The notes below the pieces were generated by a model, which saw only the letters and a list, made by a program, of their open reading frames with translations, had not been told where the DNA came from and did not search any database. A stretch of DNA of 64,000 nt. Origin: an uncultured Christensenellaceae bacterium. GTDB lineage: Bacteria; Bacillota; Clostridia; Christensenellales; Borkfalkiaceae. This document shows, one piece after another, positions 1 to 9,367 of the stretch (positions within the stretch are counted from its first letter, which is position 1; each line of letters opens with the position of its first letter). The stretch covers positions 69,043 to 133,042 of the forward strand of contig CAJUOV010000003.1 in assembly GCA_910588695.1 (NCBI GenBank), given 5' to 3'. Both the position numbers and the translations under genes were made by a program.

Positions 1-1570
1 CGTTGAAGGGCGCGCGCCATGCGAGAATCACGTCGTCCCCGCCGTCGGGCGCAAACTCCTGTCTCCACCATACGCCGTTGTACTGCGCTTTTCCGCTCCA
101 ATGATTTCCCGCCGCCTGATCGGGATCCGCTTTCATCTCCGCATAGAGATTATCCGTCTTACCGTACAGAATCCAAAGATTGTTGCTTCCCTGCTCCGTA
201 GGCGCTGCGTAATATTCGCCCTGACCCCCGAGAACGTATCCGAGCTTGTCGTTGAAAATCGACGAGGGATCGCCGTGATACTCGGGCACGATAGGCGCGG
301 TCGAAGGAGTTTCCGTACCCGCGTTCGTTTCGTTTTTTGTGAACTCGGTTTTCATCCAGACCTTGGTCGAATCGTTCGCGGAAGTGCCGTTCTGATCAAC
401 CGAGAAGTAATAAATTTCACCGCTCGCCACTTCGATGCCGCAGCCGTTAAAGTAGATCGTAAAAACATCAGTGAACGCTTTGTTGTAAATTTCCTCCGCA
501 TCCGCTTCCAAACTCTTGCGGTTATACGCTTTGATCCGCACGCCGTCGGAACCCGACATATTGTCTTTGAAAATCTTACCCGTGAATTTCACGGTGCCGT
601 TGAAGGGCGCCCGCCATGCGATGATCGCATCGTCTCCGCCGTCGGGACCGAATTCCTGTCTCCACCAGATATTGTTGTACTGCGCGCTGCCCTGCCAGTG
701 GTTCCCGTTGTTCTCATTCATCATTTCGGCATAGACCCCGTCCGCCTTGCCGTAGAGCGCGTATAGGTTGTTTTCACCCCGCACGGTCGGCGCGGCATAG
801 TATTCCGCCTGCTCGCCGAGCGTGTAATTTGGATAGTTGTTGAAGATACACTCCTCGGGGTTTTCGTCGGGCTGAGGCAGAACGCCGCCCGTCGATTCCG
901 ATCCGGGGTTCTCAGAATCTTTCGTAAAATTTGTTTTCAAATACAATTTCGCGGAATCGTTCGCGCTCGTATTGTTCTGGTCGATCGAGAAGAAGAAAAT
1001 TTCTCCGCTCGTGACCGTGATCGCCTCTCCGCTGAAATATGCTTCGAAAGGATCGGTATAAGTCTGCTTATACAGTTCTGTCGCGGGATCGACGGGACTT
1101 TTGCGCGTATACGCTTTCAATACGATCCCGTCCGATCCTTCCATATTGTTTTTAGCGACTTTTCCCTGAAATTGTACCGTGCCGTTAAAAGGCGCGCGCC
1201 AAGCAAGAATCGCATCGTTTCCGCCGTCCGGTCCGAACTCCTGCCGCCAATCGATTCCGTTGTATTGCGCACCGCCCTTCCAATGATTTCCCGACGCGTC
1301 GGCATCGGGACTCGTCATTTCGAAATAGGTCCCCTCGGCTTTTCCGTAAAGCGCAAAAAAGTTGTTTTCGCCCTGTACGGTCGGCACGCAGGTATACCAA
1401 TCGGTAATGCCCGTCGTGTCATAGGGTACTTCCGAGACGAAGAACGGAGTTTCGGCAAACGCCCTTTCATCGGGCGTGTTCGTTACAGTCAAGGCGGTTG
1501 CCGCCGTCGCAGTCATCAGAAACGCCGCAAAACTTGTAAAAAACGCAATGTTTTTTCTTTTTGTTTTCAT
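1..1570 (-). CDS. Secreted protein with three tandem beta-sandwich-like modules (3' end outside window)
   Basis: This open frame of about 523 codons starts at ATG 1570 and is still open at the left edge, so the C-terminus is missing. A GGAGGG site precedes the start. The N-terminus is a signal peptide (Lys/Arg, then a hydrophobic stretch, then Ala-rich). The rest is three copies of a module of 195-199 residues, with repeat starts near 1183, 598 and 1. Each copy carries a conserved W-RQEF-PDGG-D-I-AWRAPFNGTV core, an N-M-GSDG turn and a SGEI-FFS-DQN strand. The shape recalls jelly-roll carbohydrate-binding domains, but I recognise no named family. It lies 24 bp downstream of a sugar-binding protein gene and is probably the last or next gene of that ABC operon, so a surface glycan-binding role is likely but inferred. 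Confidence 0.8.
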   Translation of the reverse strand, partial: MKTKRKNIAFFTSFAAFLMTATAATALTVTNTPDERAFAETPFFVSEVPYDTTGITDWYTCVPTVQGENNFFALYGKAEGTYFEMTSPDADASGNHWKGGAQYNGIDWRQEFGPDGGNDAILAWRAPFNGTVQFQGKVAKNNMEGSDGIVLKAYTRKSPVDPATELYKQTYTDPFEAYFSGEAITVTSGEIFFFSIDQNNTSANDSAKLYLKTNFTKDSENPGSESTGGVLPQPDENPEECIFNNYPNYTLGEQAEYYAAPTVRGENNLYALYGKADGVYAEMMNENNGNHWQGSAQYNNIWWRQEFGPDGGDDAIIAWRAPFNGTVKFTGKIFKDNMSGSDGVRIKAYNRKSLEADAEEIYNKAFTDVFTIYFNGCGIEVASGEIYYFSVDQNGTSANDSTKVWMKTEFTKNETNAGTETPSTAPIVPEYHGDPSSIFNDKLGYVLGGQGEYYAAPTEQGSNNLWILYGKTDNLYAEMKADPDQAAGNHWSGKAQYNGVWWRQEFAPDGGDDVILAWRAPFN

Positions 1571-1594
1571 GGTTCCCTCCTTATCCTTATCTAT

Positions 1595-3319
1595 TTATTT
1601 CAAATATTTTTTTGCTTCCGCGCTGTACTCTTCGATCATCCGCTTGCCGCCCCACGTATTGAGATAAAGATTCGTAAAGCTGTTCCATGCGTTGTCAAAG
1701 GATTGGTTAAACGTGTAGAGATTGTTCCAATCGGGATTCGCGCTGTCGCTCGAACCGTAATACGAACCGTTGCTGATCATTCTCACATACTGTTCGAGCG
1801 CCTGATTCGCAATCGAGCTGTCGTAGTCCACATAGAGAGGAGTCTGCACATAGCTCACCGCATCGACCCTGCTGTATTCCGCCGCCCTGTCCATGAATTC
1901 TTTGATCATGTCGGCGTTCGACTGATAGGGACTGTAATAGCTGTACTTCCAACTCGAAAGGCTGGAAAGCGCCCATGCGGGGTCTTTCGATTCAAGCGTG
2001 TAATTGTACCCGTTCGAATCCTGCCCCATGAGGCTCACTTTTTCGCCGTTCTCCACTTTGTAGTGCTTGCCCTCCACGCCCCACGTAAAGAGATCGTTCC
2101 CCTCGTCGCTGTAAATATAGTCAAGCAGTTTCAGAGCCGCCGTGCGTTCGGTCTCGGAGAGCATGCCGTTGATGCACACGCTGCACCAGAACCCGGGGTT
2201 TCCCTTCATTCCGTAGGCGCCGTTTTCGCCCTTGGGTGGATTGATGAGGGTGAAACGCGTCTTAGCTTCCTCCGCCGTGCAATTGTTCGCGCTTCTGAAA
2301 TCATCGAGAATGGTGTTATACCAGATGTTCCCGACCATCGCGCCCACCTTACCCTGCACGAAGTTTGTCTGTTTTGTCTTAGCGTCCGTCGCTATATAGT
2401 CGGGATCGAGGATCCCTTCTTTGTAGAGCTTATTGAGGAAGGCAACGCTCTTCTTGCTCCCCTCCGTGATCCAGCTCGAAGTGAGCCCGCCGTTTCCGTC
2501 ATCCACCCAGCCCCAATAGGTAGAATCGTGCACGCCGTCGGGATTGGAGCTCATCGCCTCGAAAATCCAGTTGTTGAACCACATGTTGGTTTCGCTGCTC
2601 GTATAGCCGTAGGTGTCGTTACGTTCGTTATTGTCGGGATCGAATTTTGTGAACGCCCGCATAAGACGGTAAAACTCCGTAAGCGTTTCGGGAATCTTAA
2701 ATTCGTACTGCGTGCGCAGAGTCTCCGTCATCTGTGTTTCGTTTGCAATGATTCCGTCCTTCACGAGAATGGACGGGAGCTTATTATTGAGATTTTCGAT
2801 CCAGTCGAGACGCAGATACATGCCATGTTCGAGCGTCGTTTCGATGGGAAGCGCGTAATGCTTGCCGCCGAAATAGTCGATTCTGTCTTTGAGATAGTCG
2901 AATTTTTTGAGTCGGTTGTAGATGTTGGGATACTCCGTCTCGCTCACGTAGTCGCTGATAGGGAGCACCGCGCCGTCTTTGATCCACTTTTTGAAGTTTG
3001 CGGGACGATCCATCGCGTAACACACGAAGATGTCGGGCAAATTACCGCCGAGAAAGCTGTTGTTAAGCGCATCCTCCCAGTTATTCGAGCCCGAAGTGCG
3101 CACGTAAATGGGGTATTCCGAATCCGCATTCGCCATAATTTCTTTATAAATAGGTGAATTCTGTTTTCGCGCGGAATCCACCCCTGCAAAGTCCCAGCGG
3201 AAGATGGTCAGCTTGTGGTCGTCTTCGATCGTCTTGGGACCGAACGAACAGCCTGCAAGCATGCCGAGCGAGAGCGCGCCGGCAAGCGCGATCGGTAAAA
3301 TTCTTTTTCCGAGTTTCAT
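1595..3319 (-). CDS. Extracellular sugar-binding lipoprotein (family 1, LipO-like)
   Basis: This is the substrate-binding lipoprotein of a carbohydrate ABC importer, anchored outside the membrane. The 574-residue product has a Lys/Arg start, a hydrophobic segment and a lipobox ending at Cys24 (LAGC). The body fits the long LipO-type family 1 solute-binding proteins: an early TIFRWDFAG strand, aromatic-rich hinge segments and a C-terminal WGGKRM-EEY end. It follows two LplC/LplB-type permeases in the order permease, permease, binding protein, which is usual for this subfamily. The substrate cannot be read from sequence. The alpha-galactosidase and alpha-glucosidase just upstream suggest alpha-linked oligosaccharides of the raffinose or melibiose kind. 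Confidence 0.9.
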   Translation of the reverse strand: MKLGKRILPIALAGALSLGMLAGCSFGPKTIEDDHKLTIFRWDFAGVDSARKQNSPIYKEIMANADSEYPIYVRTSGSNNWEDALNNSFLGGNLPDIFVCYAMDRPANFKKWIKDGAVLPISDYVSETEYPNIYNRLKKFDYLKDRIDYFGGKHYALPIETTLEHGMYLRLDWIENLNNKLPSILVKDGIIANETQMTETLRTQYEFKIPETLTEFYRLMRAFTKFDPDNNERNDTYGYTSSETNMWFNNWIFEAMSSNPDGVHDSTYWGWVDDGNGGLTSSWITEGSKKSVAFLNKLYKEGILDPDYIATDAKTKQTNFVQGKVGAMVGNIWYNTILDDFRSANNCTAEEAKTRFTLINPPKGENGAYGMKGNPGFWCSVCINGMLSETERTAALKLLDYIYSDEGNDLFTWGVEGKHYKVENGEKVSLMGQDSNGYNYTLESKDPAWALSSLSSWKYSYYSPYQSNADMIKEFMDRAAEYSRVDAVSYVQTPLYVDYDSSIANQALEQYVRMISNGSYYGSSDSANPDWNNLYTFNQSFDNAWNSFTNLYLNTWGGKRMIEEYSAEAKKYLK

Positions 3320-3342
3320 ATCTTTTTCCTCCTTATTTTCAA

Positions 3343-4263
3343 TCAGTCCTTAACGGAACCGATCATAACTCCTTTCACAAAATATTTTTGAACAAATGGA
3401 TACACGCACAGAATGGGGATCATCGAGATGACGATCATCGCCGCCTGCTTTCCCTCTTCGAAGAGCACCCCCGGATCGATCGATCCGCCGCCCCCGATCC
3501 CCGTCGACTGACTGCTTGAAAGCACGTTTCTCAGTTCGAGCGCGAGAGGCGCCCAGTCGGGCGCGTCCTGCAGGAACAACATCGGCCAATACCAGTCGTT
3601 CCAGCGTTCCACCATATAGAAGAGCGCGATCGTCGCAATGCCCGCCTTGGAGAGCGGAATAACGAATTTGAAGAGAATGGTAAACTCTCCCGCCCCGTCC
3701 AGCTTGCACGACTCGATCATCTCCTTGGGCACCTGCGAGAAAAAGTTTCTCAGAATAATCATGTTGAACGAGTTGATCCCGAACGGTATGATCACGCTCA
3801 GAATGTTGTTCATGAGCCCGATCTCTTTAATCGTAAGGTAGAAGGGAACGAGCCCTCCGCCGAAGAACATGGTAATGAGAACGAACACAAAGAAGATTTT
3901 TCTACCCGGAAGTCCCTCTTTTGCAAGAATATACGCGCCGAGAATGGTGAGCGTCATGCTGTACGCCACGCCGACAACGGTCACTAAAAGAGACACAAGA
4001 AAGGCGTAACCGATCCGATCCTGATACAAGATGAATTTATAGGAATCGAACGTAAAGTGCTTCGGCAGCGTCATCAGAGTGGAATTGTAAAAATCCTGCT
4101 TGGTCGAGAACGAAATCAGAAACTGATCGAGAAAGGGATACAGGCATATAAACGCGAACAGCGAAAGCAAGATGATCAGCACTACGTCGAACGCTTTCAC
4201 TTTTTTCTTTTTGCGCCCTTTCGGAGTTTCGCTTAATTTCTCTGTTTTTTCCGTAACTTCCAT
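3343..4263 (-). CDS. Sugar ABC transporter permease, LplC/MalG type
   Basis: This is an inner-membrane permease of a carbohydrate importer. It has 306 residues with a Lys-rich cytoplasmic N-terminus and about six hydrophobic segments. The cytoplasmic coupling loop reads MIESCKLDGAGEF with downstream IPLSKAG, a variant of the EAA motif that contacts the ATPase. Residues near 245-275 form a Gly/Ser-rich loop (STGIGGGGSIDPG) typical of the LplC subgroup. It sits 10 bp after the first permease and 23 bp before the binding protein, in one operon. No ATPase gene is nearby, so a shared MsmX-like ATPase encoded elsewhere is expected. Confidence 0.92.
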   Translation of the reverse strand: MEVTEKTEKLSETPKGRKKKKVKAFDVVLIILLSLFAFICLYPFLDQFLISFSTKQDFYNSTLMTLPKHFTFDSYKFILYQDRIGYAFLVSLLVTVVGVAYSMTLTILGAYILAKEGLPGRKIFFVFVLITMFFGGGLVPFYLTIKEIGLMNNILSVIIPFGINSFNMIILRNFFSQVPKEMIESCKLDGAGEFTILFKFVIPLSKAGIATIALFYMVERWNDWYWPMLFLQDAPDWAPLALELRNVLSSSQSTGIGGGGSIDPGVLFEEGKQAAMIVISMIPILCVYPFVQKYFVKGVMIGSVKD

Positions 4264-4273
4264 GGCCTCCTCC

Positions 4274-5260
4274 TTAACCGTAAATTCCCGTGCCGTTGAA
4301 CTTTTTCACGATAAAGTTTGCTCCCAACAAGAGAACAAAGTTGATGATCGTTTTGAAAAGCCCCAATGCCGCGCCGCGCTCCACCAGACCCTGACTGATT
4401 CCGATGCGGTACGCATAAGTGTCGAGAATGTCGCTCACGTCGTAGATTGCGGGATTATAGAGGTTGAAAATCGAATCGAACCCCGCGTTCATGATGTTGC
4501 CCACCTGCAAAATGAACATTACGACGATGATGGGCATAATGCAGGGTAGCGTGATGTAACGCATTTTACGGAATCTGCCGCAACCGTCCAGCGTCGCCGC
4601 CTCGTACAGCTCGGGATTAACCCCCGAGATCGCCGAGATATAGATAACCGTTCCCCAGCCCGCACCCTTCCATATCTCCGCAAGAATCAGAATGGGATAA
4701 AAGTAAGCGGAGTTTGTCAAGAAATTGACACGGTCCAATCCGAGCGCCATTAAAACATTGTTGATCACTCCCCCGTTCACGCTCAGAAGCGTGTAGATCG
4801 TGGAAGAAATGATGACCCACGAAATGAAGTAAGGAAGATAGACTGCCGTCTGAATCGCTTTTTTGAATCTGAGAAATGGAACCTCGTTCAAAAGCAACGC
4901 CAGAATCACCGGCACGGGGAAACAGCATACCAATTTCAAAAGACTGATCACGACCGTATTCCGCAATGCGCGCGCAAATTCGGGAGCGTTGAAAATCCAT
5001 TCGAAATGGTCGACGCCGACCCAAGGGCTCCCTAAAATTCCACGCGTCGGATAATATTCCTTAAAAGCGATTACAATACCGTACATCGGGAAATAGCAGA
5101 AAATCAGAAAAAACACAACGACGGGAATCATCATAACGTACATCTGCCAATGATTGAGGATTCTCCGCCAAAGCGTAGTTTTTCCCCGCGGCTTCCCGTT
5201 CTTAGGTTGATTGTCGGTTGCGAAGGTCTCTTCCGCCGCATCCCGCGCCTTTTCGCTCAT
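4274..5260 (-). CDS. Sugar ABC transporter permease, LplB type
   Basis: This is the first gene of the left ABC operon and encodes the partner permease. I place the start at ATG 5260 (product begins MSEKARDA) because an AGGAGG site lies just upstream; the frame continues upstream, but that part overlaps the promoter. The product is 328 residues, with a hydrophilic N-terminal tail, a first membrane segment around residues 40-60 followed by YFPMYGIVIAFKEY, and an EAA loop LYEAATLDGCGRF with ITLP. These are standard features of LplB proteins. A good promoter lies at 5319-5347, giving a leader of about 50 nt. Confidence 0.92.
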   Translation of the reverse strand: MSEKARDAAEETFATDNQPKNGKPRGKTTLWRRILNHWQMYVMMIPVVVFFLIFCYFPMYGIVIAFKEYYPTRGILGSPWVGVDHFEWIFNAPEFARALRNTVVISLLKLVCCFPVPVILALLLNEVPFLRFKKAIQTAVYLPYFISWVIISSTIYTLLSVNGGVINNVLMALGLDRVNFLTNSAYFYPILILAEIWKGAGWGTVIYISAISGVNPELYEAATLDGCGRFRKMRYITLPCIMPIIVVMFILQVGNIMNAGFDSIFNLYNPAIYDVSDILDTYAYRIGISQGLVERGAALGLFKTIINFVLLLGANFIVKKFNGTGIYG

Positions 5261-5318
5261 AATTCCTCCTCTTTTCTTAATCCGTTCATATTCGCCGCCT
5301 TGGGAACAGCTCAACCCG

Positions 5319-5347
5319 ATTGTATCTTTGGATATAGCATGCGTCAA
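5319..5347 (-). promoter_or_regulatory. Sigma-70-type promoter of the left ABC operon
   Basis: The minus strand reads TTGACG (5347-5342), a 17-bp spacer, then TACAAT (5324-5319). Transcription would begin near 5312, about 50 nt before the LplB-type permease start. Confidence 0.75.
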
Positions 5348-5376
5348 TATCGAAATAAAATCAAATGTCATTTTTT

Positions 5377-5391
5377 CTTAAATTATTTAAG
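5377..5391. promoter_or_regulatory. Candidate operator, 15-bp perfect palindrome
   Basis: CTTAAAT-T-ATTTAAG is a perfect inverted repeat 30 bp upstream of the -35 box of the ABC operon. A related CTTAAATTAT sequence lies next to the -35 of the GH13 promoter at 9376, so both may bind one regulator. The regulator is not identified. Confidence 0.4.
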
Positions 5392-5439
5392 ATTTTACGA
5401 ATATGAAGTTTCATTTTTCAAAAATTTTTACAAATATAT

Positions 5440-5468
5440 AAGAGGTTCGGTTTTTTGCCGAACCTCTT
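5440..5468 (-). terminator. Intrinsic terminator after the alpha-galactosidase gene
   Basis: An 11-bp stem, AAGAGGTTCGG pairing with CCGAACCTCTT around a T-rich loop, lies 14 bp after the alpha-galactosidase stop codon. The flanks are U-rich on both strands, so it may act in both directions. It separates the GH13/GH36 unit from the ABC operon. Confidence 0.75.
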
Positions 5469-5481
5469 TTACGATGTATTT

Positions 5482-7641
5482 TTAGGATTTTCGTTTCAAA
5501 TGCCAGCGCCAAGAGGAGAAGTCGGAAAGTTTGGGCAACAACAGTCCGGCGTTATATAGCGCTTTCCCGCTCGCTTCGATTTTTAACTCTTCGATCTCAT
5601 AGACCGCGCTTTCGTCCAATCCGCTCAGATATACATATTGGTTGTAATCGCACGGTATTCCGTGTATCCGCTCCCCTACTACATACGCCTCGCTCTTATC
5701 TTTGCTCACTACCATTTCGCAGAAATAATTCTTCTCATACGGACTCTTCAATCGGTACAGATCGCCTTTCAAGATCAGTTCGTCCGTCCGTTTATAGCTT
5801 TCTACCTGTTTCTTTGTAAGCGCTTTTTCCTCGTCCGTCATTTTGGACAGGTCGAGTTCATACCCGAAGGCACCGAGACTTGCGATATTCCCCCGCGTGT
5901 CAAACGGCGTGATTCTCTGTGTCTGGTGGTTGGGACATACCGATACATGACAGCTCATGCTCGAAAGCGGATAACACAAAGACGTACCCCATTGGATCTT
6001 CGTGCGTTCGTATCCGTCCGTGTCGTCGCTCGTCCAGATCTGCGGAAAGTAATACAGCATGCCAGCGTCGAATCTTCCCCCTCCGCTCGCGCAGCCCTCG
6101 AAGAATACGTTCGGGAACGCGCTCATCAGTCGCTGCGCCAAATCGTATACCCCTAAGATATAGCGGTGCATAAACTCCCCCTGACGGTGCGCGGGCAGCG
6201 CCGCCGAATATACTTCCGAGATATTCCGGTTCATATCCCATTTTACATAGGATATTTCGTTCTCTTTCAGCACTTTTGAAACTACGCCGTATATATGATC
6301 CACCACTTCTTTGCGCGTAAAATCCAACACAAGCTGCTGACGGCTGCGGCAGGGCTCCACTCCCTCTTTGCGGATCGCCCAATCGGGATGCGCTCGGTAT
6401 AACTCGCTGTCCTCGTTCACCATTTCCGGTTCGAACCACAATCCGAATTTCAAACCGTTTTTCTTGCAACGATCAATCAGCGCCTTTAAGCCGCCCTTCA
6501 ACTTTTTCTCGTTTACAGTCCAATCCCCTAAGCCCGACCAATCGCTGTCGCGCTTCCCGAACCAGCCGTCGTCCAATACGAACGTATCGATCCCGAGCTT
6601 TGACGCTTCGTCGATAATCGGATACAGTTTTTCTTCCGTAAAATCGAAATAGGTCGCTTCCCAGTTGTTCACTACGATCGGACGGCGTTTGTATACGTGA
6701 GCGGGATTGATTACCCGTTCGCGCAGAAAGTCGTGTATCCCGCGGGACATTCCGCCCAAACCTTCATTCGAATATGTAAGCAGCGCCTGCGGCGTTACGA
6801 ACTCTTCTCCGCCCGCAAGCTCCCAACCGAATCCCGTGTCGCATATTCCGCCCTGCAAGGTAAGCGCTCCGTTTTTGCACCACTCCGCCGTCAACGCATA
6901 CGAGCCGCTGTACATAAGCTGTACCCCCACGCACTCCCCGCTCTCTTCCGTACAGTTCTCTTTCAGGATCCCCATAAAGCAGTTGGTATTATGCGAAGTG
7001 CAGCCCATGAGCGACTGCAAGCGCGTAACCCCGTGCGCGATCGGCGCGATTTCGGGATTGCGCTCCTGTCCCCACGTCCCCGCTAGTCGAAGCATATTAT
7101 ACTTCCCGTTCGGGAGCTGCGCGCGGAAGGAAAACGCCCTTTTCAGCATGATCGGCTCCGCTCCCGTATTGCGGATCACGGCGTTCCGCACCAAAACGTT
7201 CGTATCGTCCGATACGGTATAATACAAATCCACGGCGATGTCCGAGAAATCGTCTTTCAGCGTGATCACCAGCGTTTCGTCGCCCTTCCGTACATGCGGC
7301 ATTCCCGCTATCTTCGGCGCGCCCTTTTCCACGCGGTAGCTTTGATAGCGCAACCGCGACATGCTCGCGCCGTCTTTCCGCTCGAAAATGCCCGTCGGTT
7401 CACGGTAATCTCCACGCCCGTAAAATCCGTACTCTGAAAGCATTCTGTCGAACGCCATGTCCATGTTCATATCCGCATGCGGCGCCGTTGTTTCCCCGAT
7501 TTCGATCAGATATTTCAGATCGGCTTCCGTCACCCTGCCCCCGTAATGCAGTTGCTGCAAAAATCCCGTCTCCGTTACTCGCAGCGCATAACTGTATTTC
7601 TTTCCATGCATCAAAAAGTTCTTGCCGTTTGCCTCTATCAT
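5482..7641 (-). CDS. Alpha-galactosidase, GH36
   Basis: This 719-residue cytoplasmic enzyme has no signal peptide and hydrolyses terminal alpha-1,6-galactose from melibiose, raffinose or galactomannan oligomers. It shows the full-length GH36 layout: an N-terminal beta-sandwich (about 1-300), then a (beta/alpha)8 domain starting near RRPIVVNNWEATYFDF and FVLDDGWFG, and a C-terminal beta domain. The expected nucleophile is D469 in YVKWDMNRN. The acid/base lies in TSDDTD (D539/D540), after the family signature EGCASGGGRFD. Its start overlaps the GH13 stop by four bases (ATGA), so the two are translationally coupled. It is followed by a terminator. Confidence 0.96.
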   Translation of the reverse strand: MIEANGKNFLMHGKKYSYALRVTETGFLQQLHYGGRVTEADLKYLIEIGETTAPHADMNMDMAFDRMLSEYGFYGRGDYREPTGIFERKDGASMSRLRYQSYRVEKGAPKIAGMPHVRKGDETLVITLKDDFSDIAVDLYYTVSDDTNVLVRNAVIRNTGAEPIMLKRAFSFRAQLPNGKYNMLRLAGTWGQERNPEIAPIAHGVTRLQSLMGCTSHNTNCFMGILKENCTEESGECVGVQLMYSGSYALTAEWCKNGALTLQGGICDTGFGWELAGGEEFVTPQALLTYSNEGLGGMSRGIHDFLRERVINPAHVYKRRPIVVNNWEATYFDFTEEKLYPIIDEASKLGIDTFVLDDGWFGKRDSDWSGLGDWTVNEKKLKGGLKALIDRCKKNGLKFGLWFEPEMVNEDSELYRAHPDWAIRKEGVEPCRSRQQLVLDFTRKEVVDHIYGVVSKVLKENEISYVKWDMNRNISEVYSAALPAHRQGEFMHRYILGVYDLAQRLMSAFPNVFFEGCASGGGRFDAGMLYYFPQIWTSDDTDGYERTKIQWGTSLCYPLSSMSCHVSVCPNHQTQRITPFDTRGNIASLGAFGYELDLSKMTDEEKALTKKQVESYKRTDELILKGDLYRLKSPYEKNYFCEMVVSKDKSEAYVVGERIHGIPCDYNQYVYLSGLDESAVYEIEELKIEASGKALYNAGLLLPKLSDFSSWRWHLKRKS

Positions 7642-9230
7642 ATTTTCCTCCTTTTCCGATAGACCGCCGTCTCAAACGGCGAATAACGTCCGTTCGCACT
7701 GCGTTTTTGTCCGTTGCCGAACAGATACTCCCACTCGGGCAACCCCGCAATTTCCGATTCCCCGTCAAAGTTGACGACAACGAGAATCTCGTCTCCTCCG
7801 CAAACGCGTTTATATGCAAAGTACCCGTCTTTTTCGGTACAGTCCTCGAACGAACCGAATCTGATTGCCTCGCTCTCTTTTCTCAGCGCAAGCGTCTTTT
7901 GATAAAAAGCGAATACCGATTTTTCGCTTTCCCTGTCCTGTTCGAGATTGACTTCCCCGCCGCGCGTATGAAGATTCGACCAAGTCCGCTCCGCCGAGGA
8001 AAAGCCGTAATTCTTATCGTTTGTCCAGCAGAGAGGACGGCGCGTATTGTCGCGGCTGCCGAAATTGATTCGTCCGATCAATTCCTCTTCGCTCAATTTG
8101 TCCTTATGCGCATCGTAGTAATTAATCGTCTCTACATCGCAAAAATCGGTTATAGACGGATAATGCGGATCGGGCGTTCCCCATTCCTGTCCCTGATAAA
8201 TAAACGGAATCCCCTTTAACAGATAGAACATTGCGCAATACGCCGTGGCGCACTCGTAGCGGAATTGTAAATCATTCCCCGCGCGGGAGATATAGTGCGC
8301 GTTATCGTGATTGTCGGTAAAGAGCGTATAGAGCAGATTTTTGCGTTCGCAGATATTCTGCCACTTGACGAGCGTTTTTCTCAGATCGTTCAGATTCAGA
8401 TCGGCTTTTACGAATTTATCCTCCGTTTTGCCGATGCAAAAATGATCGAACTGAAAGATACAAGTCAGTTCTTTTCGGTCTTCGCCGCAAATATCCGCGA
8501 TCTCGTTCTCCCCGTAAGAGCACTCGCCCACGGTAAAAACGTGTTTGACCTCTTCCCGTCCGAACAATTCTTTGACGTATTCGTGCAGCCGATCGCCGTC
8601 GCAAATTTTCCCCTTTGCAAAATCCTTGGAAATAAAATTGAGAACGTCGCAACGGAATCCGTCCACACCCATTCCGACCCAGTAATCGACGACGGCGCAC
8701 ATTTCTTCACGCACTTTCGGATTTTCCCAATTCAGATCGGGCTGTCCCACAGCAAAAGAATGCAGATAATATTCTTCCGTCTCTTCGTTGTACTCCCACG
8801 CGGAACCGCCGAAACAGGACTGCCAATCGTTGGGAATCTCGTCGCGCCAGATATAATAGTCATGGAAAGGATTTTCGCGCGAAGAACGCGCTTCTTTGAA
8901 CCACACATGTTCGCTCGAAGTATGGTTTGCGACAAAATCCATGATAAGTTTGATCCCGCGCGCGTGCATTTCGGAAATCATGCGTTTCCAGTCGTCGAGC
9001 GTGCCGAACTCGTCCATGATGTCGCGGTAATCGGATATATCGTAACCGTTGTCGCAATTCGGGCTTTTATAACAGGGAGAGAGCCAAACGGCGTTCACTC
9101 CCAACATTTTCAGATAATCGAGTTTTGCGGTAATTCCGTTCAGATCCCCGATCCCGTCGCCGTTTCCGTCGCAGAAGCTGCGCGGATAAATCTGATACAC
9201 GATCCAATCGAGATAGTCTCTCCGTGGCAT
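7638..9230 (-). CDS. Alpha-glucosidase / oligo-1,6-glucosidase-like, GH13
   Basis: This 531-residue cytoplasmic GH13 enzyme probably releases glucose from imported alpha-glucosides. I chose ATG 9230 because AAGGA sits at the right distance and an upstream in-frame codon at 9338 falls inside the -10 box of the promoter. The start is family-typical: DWIVYQIYPRSFCDGNGDGIGDLNGI. Catalytic residues are the nucleophile D195 in GFRCDVLNF, acid/base E236 in VGEC, and D309 in DNHDN. The C-terminus holds the usual small beta domain. It overlaps the GH36 gene by four bases, forming a two-gene unit for alpha-galactosyl/alpha-glucosyl oligosaccharides. Confidence 0.94.
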   Translation of the reverse strand: MPRRDYLDWIVYQIYPRSFCDGNGDGIGDLNGITAKLDYLKMLGVNAVWLSPCYKSPNCDNGYDISDYRDIMDEFGTLDDWKRMISEMHARGIKLIMDFVANHTSSEHVWFKEARSSRENPFHDYYIWRDEIPNDWQSCFGGSAWEYNEETEEYYLHSFAVGQPDLNWENPKVREEMCAVVDYWVGMGVDGFRCDVLNFISKDFAKGKICDGDRLHEYVKELFGREEVKHVFTVGECSYGENEIADICGEDRKELTCIFQFDHFCIGKTEDKFVKADLNLNDLRKTLVKWQNICERKNLLYTLFTDNHDNAHYISRAGNDLQFRYECATAYCAMFYLLKGIPFIYQGQEWGTPDPHYPSITDFCDVETINYYDAHKDKLSEEELIGRINFGSRDNTRRPLCWTNDKNYGFSSAERTWSNLHTRGGEVNLEQDRESEKSVFAFYQKTLALRKESEAIRFGSFEDCTEKDGYFAYKRVCGGDEILVVVNFDGESEIAGLPEWEYLFGNGQKRSANGRYSPFETAVYRKRRKI

Positions 9231-9338
9231 GCCGAATTTCCTTATAATTGTTTTATTTTCACGGTTTACGCAACCGCATTGCCGTCGTTTTCCGTACCCG
9301 TTCCGATCGGCAAATTCCGCGCTCAATCGCGCAGGCAT

Positions 9339-9367
9339 ATCTTATCACAACCGTATTGCAGCGTCAA
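9339..9367 (-). promoter_or_regulatory. Promoter of the GH13/GH36 unit
   Basis: The minus strand carries TTGACG (9367-9362), 17 bp, then TAAGAT (9344-9339). The start site near 9332 gives a leader of about 100 nt before ATG 9230. A CTTAAATTAT element at 9376-9385 lies just upstream of the -35, similar to the palindrome at 5377. Confidence 0.75.

Noticed and set aside
1172..3157. 661-codon plus-strand open frame
   Set aside because: It lies opposite the sugar-binding lipoprotein and the modular secreted protein, is Arg/Val/His-rich with no domain, and reflects GC-biased codon use on the real strand.
5261..5371. Upstream extension of the LplB-type permease
   Set aside because: It covers the promoter at 5319-5347 and lacks a ribosome site; AGGAGG supports ATG 5260.
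9231..9338. Upstream extension of the GH13 gene
   Set aside because: The in-frame codon at 9338 overlaps the -10 box, so it would not be transcribed; ATG 9230 has a ribosome site and the family N-terminus.
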